The notes beneath the pieces are model-generated. The model did not search any database, was not told the origin of the DNA, and saw only the letters and a program-made list of their open reading frames with translations. From CAYNFH01 sp964396385 (GTDB lineage Bacteria > Armatimonadota > Chthonomonadetes > Chthonomonadales > CAJBBX01), in contig CAYNFH010000165.1 in NCBI GenBank assembly GCA_964396385.1, forward strand, positions 1 to 15,065: a stretch of 15,065 bases of DNA. The letters are read 5' to 3'. This document shows positions 1 through 6,902 of this stretch, in pieces. The position numbers were made by a program, and so were the translations under genes. Each line of letters opens with the position of its first letter. Position 1 is the first letter of the stretch.

Positions 1-10
1 CCTGTACGTC

Positions 11-17
11 AGGAGGT
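11..17 (+). promoter_or_regulatory. Strong Shine-Dalgarno for the GH42-like gene
   Basis: The motif AGGAGGT lies 10 nt before the ATG at 28. It is a near-perfect anti-Shine-Dalgarno match and supports that start. Only 27 nt precede the gene here, so no promoter can be judged. Confidence 0.85.
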
Positions 18-27
18 ATTTGGTTCG

Positions 28-2742
28 ATGCCCCGCAGTCTGGTCGCGCTCTACGCCCTCACGCTCGCTCTTCTTACCGCAATTCCAGCCTTAGCGCAGG
101 CGCCGGATATCTCCGTAACGCCCATGACGCCGCGGAGCACCGCGCGCAAGCGCCCCACACGCACCCGCCGCAGGACCACGGACCGCGCAGCGAGGAGCGC
201 CGGTCGGGGCGCCCAGGCGCACAACGCTTCAGAGCGGACCACCGGCCCACAAGTCGCGCGGCGGAAACCGCGCGCTGCAGCGACGCCATCCGTCCGTCGT
301 CCGTCCTCCGTCGTCCGCCGTTCGTCTGCGGGCCAAGGCCTCCGTCCCGCTTTCACTGGAGATGCATCCCGCCTCGTCCGCGTCTGGGACATCCGCGCGG
401 GGGGCAGGACGGGCGAGGATCCCTACGCGCGGTCCCGGGGCGTGGGCGCGCGGATGCTACTCGCCACCAGCGTGGCCCCCGCCGCGGACCTCCCGGTCCT
501 ATCCAGCGCGGGGTTCACGCTCTACCAGACGGACAGCGATCATCTGTCCACCGAAGAGACCTCGCCCGGCATCTGGGACTTCAGCCGCGCCGACGCGGAC
601 CGCCGTCTGATACGCCAACACGGGTTGGACTGGGCGTACTTCCCGCACTACGCCTGTCCCCCTCCGTGGTACCGCAGCCAGCCCGGATTTACGCGCATTA
701 CGTGCCGTGAGCACAACCAGCCGGTTCAGGCGTTCTCGCCGTGGGATCTGCGCTTCGCCACCACGGCGGGCGCCGGCCTCCAGGCCCTCCGAAATCACCT
801 GGCAGGTTCGACCACCACAATCGAAAATCGAAAATTGAAAATCGAGAATCCCTCCGCCCTGTACCTCGGCGTCCACGGCGACTACGGCGAAGTGGGCCTA
901 CTCATGGGAGCACGCGTATCCGTACCCGCCCAGCGCGATGATTGGGAGGCCCGCTTCGGCAACCTGCACGACCACCTGGGCTGGTGGTGCGCCGACCCGC
1001 TGGCCCGCCGCGCCTTTCGAGATGCCATGCTGCGCAAGTACGGAGACGTGGACGCCCTCAACTCCGCCTGGCGGACGGGGTTCCGCTCGGCGCAGGAGAT
1101 CAGCTACCCCGCGGGACCGGCCGGAGGCCGTCGGCGCTGGCTGGACTACGCACAGTGGTACCTGGACAGCGCCACCGGTCTGGCGGGCACGGTGAGCCGG
1201 GCCGCGCGCCGACGCTTCCCGGACTCGCTGCTGATGCTCCCCGCCGGCTTTGAGAACGAGGACATCCGGGGCGGCAACGACAACAGCCTCATCGCCAAGC
1301 TGGCGGGACAGTACGGGGCGGACGTTCGCTCCGTCCATGGGGCACTCCACCCATTTGCACAGAACCAGGCGACCATGTTAGGGCGGCTGGGCAGCGCGTG
1401 CCGGTTCTACAACGTCCCCTTCTGGACCGAGCCGCCCGGTCGAGTGAGGCCCGAAGCGGAGGTGGGTCGCATCTTCGAGGCGATTTCCCAGGGCAGCAAA
1501 GGGTACTTCGACTGGGCGGACAGCGTCAAGGACGCCCGTGACGTCTACTACAAGTACGGCAAGTACCTGCGCGTGGAGAAGCCGGTGGTCGACGTCGCCA
1601 TGTTCTTCCCTACCACCAACCATCTGCTCCACCCGGATACGCCGTACCCGGAAACTCTTGAGAAAGGCTGCACAGACGTCCGGGACGTGCTCAACTACGA
1701 CACCGTGGATGAGCGCATGATCCAGGATGGCGCGCTGAGCAAGTACCGGCTCCTGGCGCTGTGGGAGGGAAATGTCGTCGAGGAAGCGACGCTGGCCCGC
1801 ATCCGGGACTGGGTGCAGGCGGGCGGGGTCCTGGTCACTTACGACTTCGGGCACATCGAGACCGTGGAGGGAGACCGCACCTGGTTCAACGAGCTGTTCG
1901 GCTACGCTGGACGGCTCCAGCCCTACTATCCCGCTCCGGCTGAACGCCAGCAGGACGTCGCCATCGACCTGCGGCTCCTGCGCGGCCAGTGGGCACGGCG
2001 GTTCGGCCGCGGCTGGACCGTCTTCTACCCCTCCACACGCCGCCGGCTGGACGGCTACTACGAGGTTGTGCGGTACCTCACCTATCACCTGTCCGAGCTG
2101 GATCCATCCAAGCGCGACGCCTTGGCGGTGGACGACGCGTGGGATGGCGTCTACGCAACCCTTTTCACGGACCGCGCCCTCTTCTACAACCCCGGAACGG
2201 AGCCGGTTACAAAGACGGTCAACCTGGCAACGGGCGGCCGGCCGGGCGCCCCAGCGGCCGAGGGAACCACGCTTCAGATCGAGCCGAACGGCATCTCGGC
2301 CGCGCTCTTCTCGGAGCCGCCGCCGGAGCTATGGCTCCAGTGCGAGAAGTTCGTGGACCTGGGAGGCCTCAAGCCCATACCCGGCGTCTCCTTCAGTCCG
2401 GGCGCCGGAGACACGCACGTTCTCATCCCTGTGGGCAAGCAGATCTCCACCCGATTCAACGTGGATGTGCCGGGGCGGTACCGGGTGCTCTACCGGGCGG
2501 TGCGGCGCGGAATGCGGGAGGGCGCGGAGGTGGCGCTGGACGGCAGGTGGCTGTCGCCCGGGCGCATGCGCCCGAACCCCACGGCCGATACGCTGGAGGC
2601 CGGGAGCCTCTTCCTCGCGAAGGGGGTGCACACGCTCGCCCTCCGCCCGCTTGAGGGCCAGGACGTGCGCGCGGACTTCGTCATCCTCACCACGGACCCA
2701 ACCATCGGCGGCTACACCTTCGCTATCCGCGCCCCACAGTGA
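28..2742 (+). CDS. Secreted GH42-like (beta-galactosidase-type) glycoside hydrolase
   Basis: This 904-residue protein probably acts outside the cytoplasm on an unknown beta-glycoside. Residues 1-23 look like a signal peptide: a short basic start, a hydrophobic core and ALA before QA. Residues 35-105 are a low-complexity linker rich in Arg, Ala and Thr. About residues 140-510 resemble a GH42-type TIM barrel: GVHGDYGEVG (282-290), a WW..DP..RRAFRDAMLRKYGD block (319-340) of the GH42 KYG..DALN.AW type, and FWTEPPG (465-471), where E468 sits where the GH42 nucleophile would be expected. Residues 550-610 (..YRLLALWEGNVV.. then DWVQAGGVLVTY) resemble the GATase-like trimerisation domain. Residues 768-890 look like a beta-sandwich accessory domain. 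The usual acid/base motif NEYG reads GDYG here (D285), with E288 close by. Two repeat tracts are in frame, at residues 88-100 and 264-275. The strong ribosome site and signal peptide support the start. The gene converges on nuoN, so it is a separate transcription unit. The fold-level call is fairly safe; the substrate is unknown. Confidence 0.8.
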   Translation: MPRSLVALYALTLALLTAIPALAQAPDISVTPMTPRSTARKRPTRTRRRTTDRAARSAGRGAQAHNASERTTGPQVARRKPRAAATPSVRRPSSVVRRSSAGQGLRPAFTGDASRLVRVWDIRAGGRTGEDPYARSRGVGARMLLATSVAPAADLPVLSSAGFTLYQTDSDHLSTEETSPGIWDFSRADADRRLIRQHGLDWAYFPHYACPPPWYRSQPGFTRITCREHNQPVQAFSPWDLRFATTAGAGLQALRNHLAGSTTTIENRKLKIENPSALYLGVHGDYGEVGLLMGARVSVPAQRDDWEARFGNLHDHLGWWCADPLARRAFRDAMLRKYGDVDALNSAWRTGFRSAQEISYPAGPAGGRRRWLDYAQWYLDSATGLAGTVSRAARRRFPDSLLMLPAGFENEDIRGGNDNSLIAKLAGQYGADVRSVHGALHPFAQNQATMLGRLGSACRFYNVPFWTEPPGRVRPEAEVGRIFEAISQGSKGYFDWADSVKDARDVYYKYGKYLRVEKPVVDVAMFFPTTNHLLHPDTPYPETLEKGCTDVRDVLNYDTVDERMIQDGALSKYRLLALWEGNVVEEATLARIRDWVQAGGVLVTYDFGHIETVEGDRTWFNELFGYAGRLQPYYPAPAERQQDVAIDLRLLRGQWARRFGRGWTVFYPSTRRRLDGYYEVVRYLTYHLSELDPSKRDALAVDDAWDGVYATLFTDRALFYNPGTEPVTKTVNLATGGRPGAPAAEGTTLQIEPNGISAALFSEPPPELWLQCEKFVDLGGLKPIPGVSFSPGAGDTHVLIPVGKQISTRFNVDVPGRYRVLYRAVRRGMREGAEVALDGRWLSPGRMRPNPTADTLEAGSLFLAKGVHTLALRPLEGQDVRADFVILTTDPTIGGYTFAIRAPQ
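291..326 (+). repeat. Heptamer repeat family A, copy 1 (in the hydrolase linker)
   Basis: This is a degenerate tandem of a cgtccgt-type 7-mer, read as SVRRPSSVVRRSS at residues 88-100 of the hydrolase. The 15-nt core cgtccgtcgtccgtc (291-305) also occurs exactly, in opposite orientation, in the nuoH tail at 9972-9999. It lies in a low-complexity linker where an insertion would be tolerated. Confidence 0.75.
817..850 (+). repeat. Heptamer repeat family B, copy 1 (inside the hydrolase barrel)
   Basis: This is a tandem of aaaatcg-type 7-mers: acaatcg, aaaatcg, aaaattg, aaaatcg at 817-844, then a degenerate end. It is sharply A/T-rich within GC-rich DNA and encodes TIENRKLKIEN (264-274). The 19-mer at 823-841 matches 9007-9025 in the nuoL-nuoK gap at 17 of 19 positions on the same strand. 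It sits just before the putative catalytic loop GVHGDYGE, probably in a surface loop. Confidence 0.8.
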
Positions 2743-2760
2743 GGGGCGGCCTACCGCCCC
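2743..2760. terminator. GC hairpin between convergent genes (possible bidirectional terminator)
   Basis: A perfect 7-bp stem (ggggcgg/ccgcccc) with a 4-nt loop ccta starts right after the hydrolase stop. The nuoN stop codon (2751-2753) falls within its loop. It could end both transcripts. No T-run follows on either strand, so an ordinary intrinsic terminator is not proven and a simple stem-loop or Rho-dependent end is equally possible. Confidence 0.4.
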
Positions 2761-4226
2761 CAGACGGTGGTGAATCCGGAGAGGGCGTAGGGCACAATGC
2801 CGAAGAGGATCGTGGCAGCGGCGGATATCATAACGGAGGCGAGGGCACCCCCATGGGTGGCCGCGGGCCGAGCCGGCGCGGTAGTGGGCTCCTCGAAGCA
2901 CATCATCCAGACGATCTTCAGGTAGTAGTAGACCGAGATCACGCTCGCCAGCGCCATCACGATGGCCAGCGTGATCTCATGGCCCTCAAGCGCCGCCAGA
3001 AAGATCTGCCACTTCCCCATAAAGCCCATGGTCGGCGGGATACCGCCCAGGGAGAGCATGAAGAACAGCATGGTGTAGGCAGCCCCCGGCTCCGTGCGCG
3101 CCAGGCCTCGCAGGTCGTTGAGCTGCTGGCAGTCCCGCTCGCGGCTGGTAAGGTAGACCAGTACGCCGAATGCGCCGAGCGTCATGAACACGTAGGCGAA
3201 GAGGTAGAACATGGCGGAGTTCTGGGCCGCCGCGAAGACGGGTGAGCCGGGCGAACCGTGCGCCATGGCGGCCACCGCCACCAGCAGGTAACCCGCGTGG
3301 GCGATGCTGGAGTAAGCCAGCATCCGCTTGACGTTGGTCTGCTGCACCGCCAGCAGGTTGCCGACGACCATGGTGAGGATGGCCAGCACCTGCACCGCGG
3401 GCAGCCAGAAGGCGTGGAGCGGGATCATAGCGCCGAACACCCGCAGCATGGCCGCGAACGCGCCAATCTTGGCGCCGCCCGCCATATAGGCCGTAACCGA
3501 AGTGGGCGCCCCCTCATAAACGTCCGGCGTCCACTGGTGGAACGGTATGACCGCCGCCTTGAACCCCAACCCGACCAGAATGAGCCCGATCCCTGCCAGC
3601 ATCATTGGGCTCCGCCCATGACCCGACGCCAGATTCTCCGCGATGAGACCCAGGTTCGTGGTCTGCATCGCGCCGTAGGTCAGCGCGATGCCGTACAGAA
3701 AGAACGCGGATGCGAACGCCCCCAACAGGAAGTACTTGATGGACGCCTCCTCGCTTCGTTCCTCAGTCCGCGCGAAACCGGCCATTACGTACAAGGCAAA
3801 GGAGAGCACCTCCAGCCCCAGGAACAGCACGATCAGCTCCTGAGATGCGGCCATGAGCATGGCGCCGGCGAGGGAGAACAGGAGGAGCACGTAGTACTCG
3901 CCGTGGCTCAGTCCACGGTTCTGCAGGTAGGTCGCAGCCATCAGGATGGAGAGGATTCCCGTCACGACCAGCGCGTAGCTGCTGGCAGTAAAGAGGTTGT
4001 CGATGTGAAGCGACGTCCCGAAGGCGTAGACGTCGCCCATGTCCAGGCCGGAATGGAGGAACCAGCCTGTCAGCAGCAGCCCCAGGATGGCTACCACGGG
4101 ACTCATGACCCTGGACCGTGACCAGAGGAACACATCTCCCAGCAGGATGACGCACGCCGTAACACACACCATCAGGATGGGCAAGATATAGGACAGGTCG
4201 CTAGACGTTGAAGGGTTCTGAAACAT
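2751..4226 (-). CDS. nuoN: NADH-quinone oxidoreductase subunit N (proton channel)
   Basis: NuoN is the antiporter-like membrane subunit next to NuoK/NuoJ. It carries one of the proton paths of complex I. The 491-residue length is normal for the family. Visible hallmarks are the TM5 glutamate in FLGLEVLSFALYVMAGF (E139), K164 in SIKYFLLGAFASAFFLYG, the broken-helix region GLGFKAAVIPFHQWTPDVYEGAPT (K223 to 242) and K253 in GGAKIGAF. The repeated long hydrophobic segments fit about 14 membrane helices. It is the last gene of the operon. It is separated from nuoM by a URO-D-family gene and follows that gene's stop by 45 nt. Its ATG has its own AAAGAGG ribosome site. The 3' end is 8 nt from the convergent hydrolase gene. 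Identity is secure. Confidence 0.97.
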   Translation of the reverse strand: MFQNPSTSSDLSYILPILMVCVTACVILLGDVFLWSRSRVMSPVVAILGLLLTGWFLHSGLDMGDVYAFGTSLHIDNLFTASSYALVVTGILSILMAATYLQNRGLSHGEYYVLLLFSLAGAMLMAASQELIVLFLGLEVLSFALYVMAGFARTEERSEEASIKYFLLGAFASAFFLYGIALTYGAMQTTNLGLIAENLASGHGRSPMMLAGIGLILVGLGFKAAVIPFHQWTPDVYEGAPTSVTAYMAGGAKIGAFAAMLRVFGAMIPLHAFWLPAVQVLAILTMVVGNLLAVQQTNVKRMLAYSSIAHAGYLLVAVAAMAHGSPGSPVFAAAQNSAMFYLFAYVFMTLGAFGVLVYLTSRERDCQQLNDLRGLARTEPGAAYTMLFFMLSLGGIPPTMGFMGKWQIFLAALEGHEITLAIVMALASVISVYYYLKIVWMMCFEEPTTAPARPAATHGGALASVMISAAATILFGIVPYALSGFTTVWGR

Positions 4227-4230
4227 GAAG

Positions 4231-4237
4231 CCTCTTT
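4231..4237 (-). promoter_or_regulatory. Shine-Dalgarno for nuoN
   Basis: The minus strand reads aaagagg, then four bases, then the nuoN ATG at 4226. The spacing is slightly short. The site lets nuoN initiate independently of the inserted upstream gene. Confidence 0.6.
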
Positions 4238-4271
4238 GATTCTATGGACCGCGTGCTTCGCAGGGGCGACC

Positions 4272-5198
4272 CTACACAGCCTCCCGGAGCGCCCTGAGGT
4301 TAGCATCCGGCGAGGCGGGCGGCGTCGGCACCGCGCACCCCGGCGCGACGATAAACCCCACCCCGCTGCTCTCCGCGATCGCCTCTTTCGCCTCTCGCAC
4401 TATCGTCTGCGGCGACACCTTGCCGAACGTCACTTCGTTTACGCCTGCCATCAGGCAGGCCCGTGTGCGCAGCCGCACTTCGCGGATGCCGGGATTGCCC
4501 TCCAGCCGATCGCTCCAGCTATACACATGAAATCCGCGCAGACCCAGGACTAGGTCCGCATGGATCCCAATCCCATGGTGGTGTGCGACGTTCAACGTCC
4601 CGCCGGATGCCGCGTCGAGCACCTGCTGGTCGTACTTGAGGAAGAGGTCTCGGTAGGAGTCCGGCGGCATGGTGTCTGCCGCCGCACCGGAAACTGCCAG
4701 GTAGATGCCGTCGGCGCCGCGACTGACAAGTGCCTTCGCATAGTTGCTGAGTGAGTTCGCAATACGCTGTAAGCCTTCCGCAGCCGCCTCGGGATCCTGC
4801 CGGATCAGGTCCAGGGTCCTCCTGCCCGTCACTTTCTGCGCCGTAGAGAAGATACCGAAGACCGTATCTATCACCGGTCCATCATCTCCTCGCTCCGCGA
4901 TGATCTGCTCTACCGTCGCGAGCTGCGCCCCGAAGTTGCCGGCGACGCCGTCCAGCACCGGAAGGCGAGCCCAGTCCGCGGGAGTCTCCACCTGGGGCAG
5001 CTCGGCCGGCATCTCGTACGGGATGTCGTGCATGACTTTGAGGAGGTCCGGGTCGTACCTGCGGTAAAACTCCAGCTCCGCGCGCGCCATATTCGGGCCG
5101 GCGGGCGGGTCCAGCCGGAAGTGGTACCAGAGGCCGTACGGCACCCGGTCCACCGCCTCCCCCGCGCACGCCGCCATCACGCGTTCCCGCTTCGTCAT
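4272..5198 (-). CDS. Uroporphyrinogen decarboxylase (URO-D) family protein, not classical HemE
   Basis: This 308-residue cytoplasmic protein has the URO-D/methyltransferase TIM-barrel pattern. The N-terminus is of the ..ERV.AA..GE..DRVP type (5-20). A central block D..FGIFSTAQKVTGRR lies at 111-127, GADGIYLAVS at 161-170, LNVAHHHGIGIHADL at 202-216, F.VYSWSDR at 223-231, and a C-terminal GFIVAPGCAVP.PP..P.ANLRALREAV at 281-308. The last block matches the end typical of URO-D-like proteins. The arginine-rich substrate motif of true HemE (MRQAGR-type) is missing near the N-terminus, where DRVPYGLWYHF is found, so haem synthesis is unlikely. Relatives include corrinoid-dependent methyltransferases such as MtaA/CmuA; H206-H208 and C288 could bind metal, but this is inference. 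It starts 3 nt after the nuoM stop without a clear ribosome site, suggesting translational coupling. It has no known role in complex I. Confidence 0.85.
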   Translation of the reverse strand: MTKRERVMAACAGEAVDRVPYGLWYHFRLDPPAGPNMARAELEFYRRYDPDLLKVMHDIPYEMPAELPQVETPADWARLPVLDGVAGNFGAQLATVEQIIAERGDDGPVIDTVFGIFSTAQKVTGRRTLDLIRQDPEAAAEGLQRIANSLSNYAKALVSRGADGIYLAVSGAAADTMPPDSYRDLFLKYDQQVLDAASGGTLNVAHHHGIGIHADLVLGLRGFHVYSWSDRLEGNPGIREVRLRTRACLMAGVNEVTFGKVSPQTIVREAKEAIAESSGVGFIVAPGCAVPTPPASPDANLRALREAV

Positions 5199-5201
5199 GG
5201 C

Positions 5202-6899
5202 TCAGTCACTCTGTACGCGCTCGGTGTTCAGGTGTTCAGGTGTTCGGGTTTTCAGGTCCGGCTCCGAAACACCTGAATACCTGAACACGTGAATACCGGG
5301 TGCCTGCGCCGTCCCCGGCTCCCCGAACCGGTCCGTCAGCCCGGCCACCGGCGTGGACAGGTACCGCGTCCAGGTTGTTACGTAGCAGCCGAACCAGAAG
5401 ATCATCACCACGAGCGGCGAAAGCACCACCCACTCCCGCAGGGAGAGGTCCGGCATGCGGCGGTTCTCCTCCTTGTCCACCGGCCCGGTGAACACCCGCT
5501 GGAAGAGCCACAGCATGTAGATCGCGCTCAGGATCATCCCGGTCGCGGCCAGCGCCGTGTAGCGGAACTGGTACGCCTGGAAGCTCCCCTGGAGGATGGT
5601 GAACTCGCCGACGAACCCGTTGGTGAGCGGCAGCGCCACCGAGGAGAGCATCGCCAGCAGGAAAAAGGCCGACAGAATTGGGACGGCCCGCTTGAGCCCA
5701 CCGAACGCGACGATGAGGCGCGTGTGTCGCCGCTCGTACAGCATACCGACCAGGAAGAAGAGCATCCCCGTGGAGACGCCATGGTTGAGGCTCTGGAGCA
5801 CGGCTCCCGTGAAGCCTAACGCTGTAAAGGAGAAGATGCCGAGCATCACAAAGCCCAGGTGGCTCACGCTGGAGTAGGCCACCAGCTTCTTCATGTCGGG
5901 CTGGACCGCCGCTACAATCGCGCCATAAATGATGCCGATGACGGCCAGCGAGAGGAACAGGGGTGAGCTCTCCATCGCCTGAGACGGGAACAGCGGAAGG
6001 CAGAAGCGCAAAAAGCCGTAGACGCCCATCTTCAGCATGATGCCCGCCAGGATCACGGAGCCTGCCGTGGGCGCCTCCACGTGCGCGTCCGGCAGCCAGG
6101 TGTGGAACGGGAACATCGGTACCTTGATCATGAACGCCAGCGCGAAGGCGGCGTAGAGCCACATCAGCGTGTGTGGCGAAAGCGAAGCCAGCCGAGCGTG
6201 CGCGCCGCTGGCCGGCGAAAGGAGCTCGAGCAGGCTGAAGGAGGTGGTCTGCGCGTAGATATACAGGATGCCCACCAGCATCAGCACGCTCCCTGCGAAC
6301 GTGTACAGGAAGAACTTGATCGCCGCGTAGATGCGGTTCTCATGGCCCCAGATCCCGATGAGGAAGTACATCGGGATGAGCACAAGCTCCCAGAACACGT
6401 AGAACAGCACCAGATCCAGCGCGCAGAAGACGCCTATCATTGCCGTCTCCAGCACCAGCAGGAAGATCATGAACTCCTTGATCCGCTGCTTGACATTGAA
6501 GGAGTACAGGACCGACAGGACCGTGGTGAAGGTGGTCAGCAGGATCAGCAGCAGGCTCGTGCCGTCCAGCCCCACATGGTAGTTGATGTGGTACTGCCCA
6601 ATCCAGGCGAATGGCCCCTCCACAAACTGGAAGTCGCCAGGCCGGCCTCCCCGGTCGAATCCGCTTAGCAGACCCAGCGATGCTATGAAGGTCAGGCTGG
6701 CGACAATCAGGGCAAAGATGCGCACGGCCCAAGCCGCCCCACTGGATTTCGCCTGCGCCGACCCATGCTCAACGTCCTCGCCATGCTCGTGGCCGTGCGC
6801 GTGCGGGTCCTCGTCATCCGGCGGCCGTTTGAAGAATGCCAGTATGATGGCCCCGGCCAGGGGCAGGAATATGGCAATGCTCAGCAGATGGCCCTGCAT
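5202..6899 (-). CDS. nuoM: NADH-quinone oxidoreductase subunit M (proton channel)
   Basis: NuoM is the middle antiporter-like membrane subunit of complex I. At 565 residues it is somewhat long. Family marks are E171 in FYVFWELVLIPMYFLIGIWG, K195 in AAIKFFLYT, K259 in FMIKVPMFPFHTWLPDAHVEAPT, K290 in GIMLKMG, and MKKLVAYSSVSHLGFV at 336-350. Two features are odd. The first loop after TM1 carries a His/Asp/Glu-rich stretch, DDEDPHAHGHEHGEDVEHG (28-46). The last ~31 residues (535-565) lie beyond the final helix, and most of them are encoded by an inverted repeat at 5222-5298. The start lies 4 nt past the nuoL stop, so translation is probably coupled. A URO-D-family gene, not nuoN, follows directly. 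Identity is secure; whether the tail is part of the working protein is uncertain. Confidence 0.97.
   Translation of the reverse strand: MQGHLLSIAIFLPLAGAIILAFFKRPPDDEDPHAHGHEHGEDVEHGSAQAKSSGAAWAVRIFALIVASLTFIASLGLLSGFDRGGRPGDFQFVEGPFAWIGQYHINYHVGLDGTSLLLILLTTFTTVLSVLYSFNVKQRIKEFMIFLLVLETAMIGVFCALDLVLFYVFWELVLIPMYFLIGIWGHENRIYAAIKFFLYTFAGSVLMLVGILYIYAQTTSFSLLELLSPASGAHARLASLSPHTLMWLYAAFALAFMIKVPMFPFHTWLPDAHVEAPTAGSVILAGIMLKMGVYGFLRFCLPLFPSQAMESSPLFLSLAVIGIIYGAIVAAVQPDMKKLVAYSSVSHLGFVMLGIFSFTALGFTGAVLQSLNHGVSTGMLFFLVGMLYERRHTRLIVAFGGLKRAVPILSAFFLLAMLSSVALPLTNGFVGEFTILQGSFQAYQFRYTALAATGMILSAIYMLWLFQRVFTGPVDKEENRRMPDLSLREWVVLSPLVVMIFWFGCYVTTWTRYLSTPVAGLTDRFGEPGTAQAPGIHVFRYSGVSEPDLKTRTPEHLNTERVQSD
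5222..5298. repeat. Inverted repeat of octamer units at the 3' end of nuoM
   Basis: The left arm (5222-5249) contains three ggtgttca-type 8-mers. The right arm (5271-5298) is its inverted copy, matching at 24 of 28 positions, with a 21-nt loop. In nuoM mRNA this would fold into a long stem about 17 nt before the stop codon. It is also coding: one arm is read as GIHVFRYSGVS and the other as KTRTPEHLNTE. Confidence 0.85.
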
Positions 6900-6902
6900 T
6901 TC

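Noticed and set aside
291..326. CRISPR array
   Set aside because: The units are 7-8 bp and directly tandem, with no spacers of regular length and no cas genes.
3258..4121. Long plus-strand open frames opposite the nuo genes (for example here, 6921-7841 and 7848-8795)
   Set aside because: They are antisense to clear nuo genes, rich in His/Arg/Gln/Glu as expected for complements of membrane-protein codons in GC-rich DNA, and have no ribosome sites or recognisable motifs.
4272..5198. HemE, classical uroporphyrinogen decarboxylase
   Set aside because: The N-terminal arginine motif needed for the porphyrin carboxylates is absent, and the protein is shorter than HemE.
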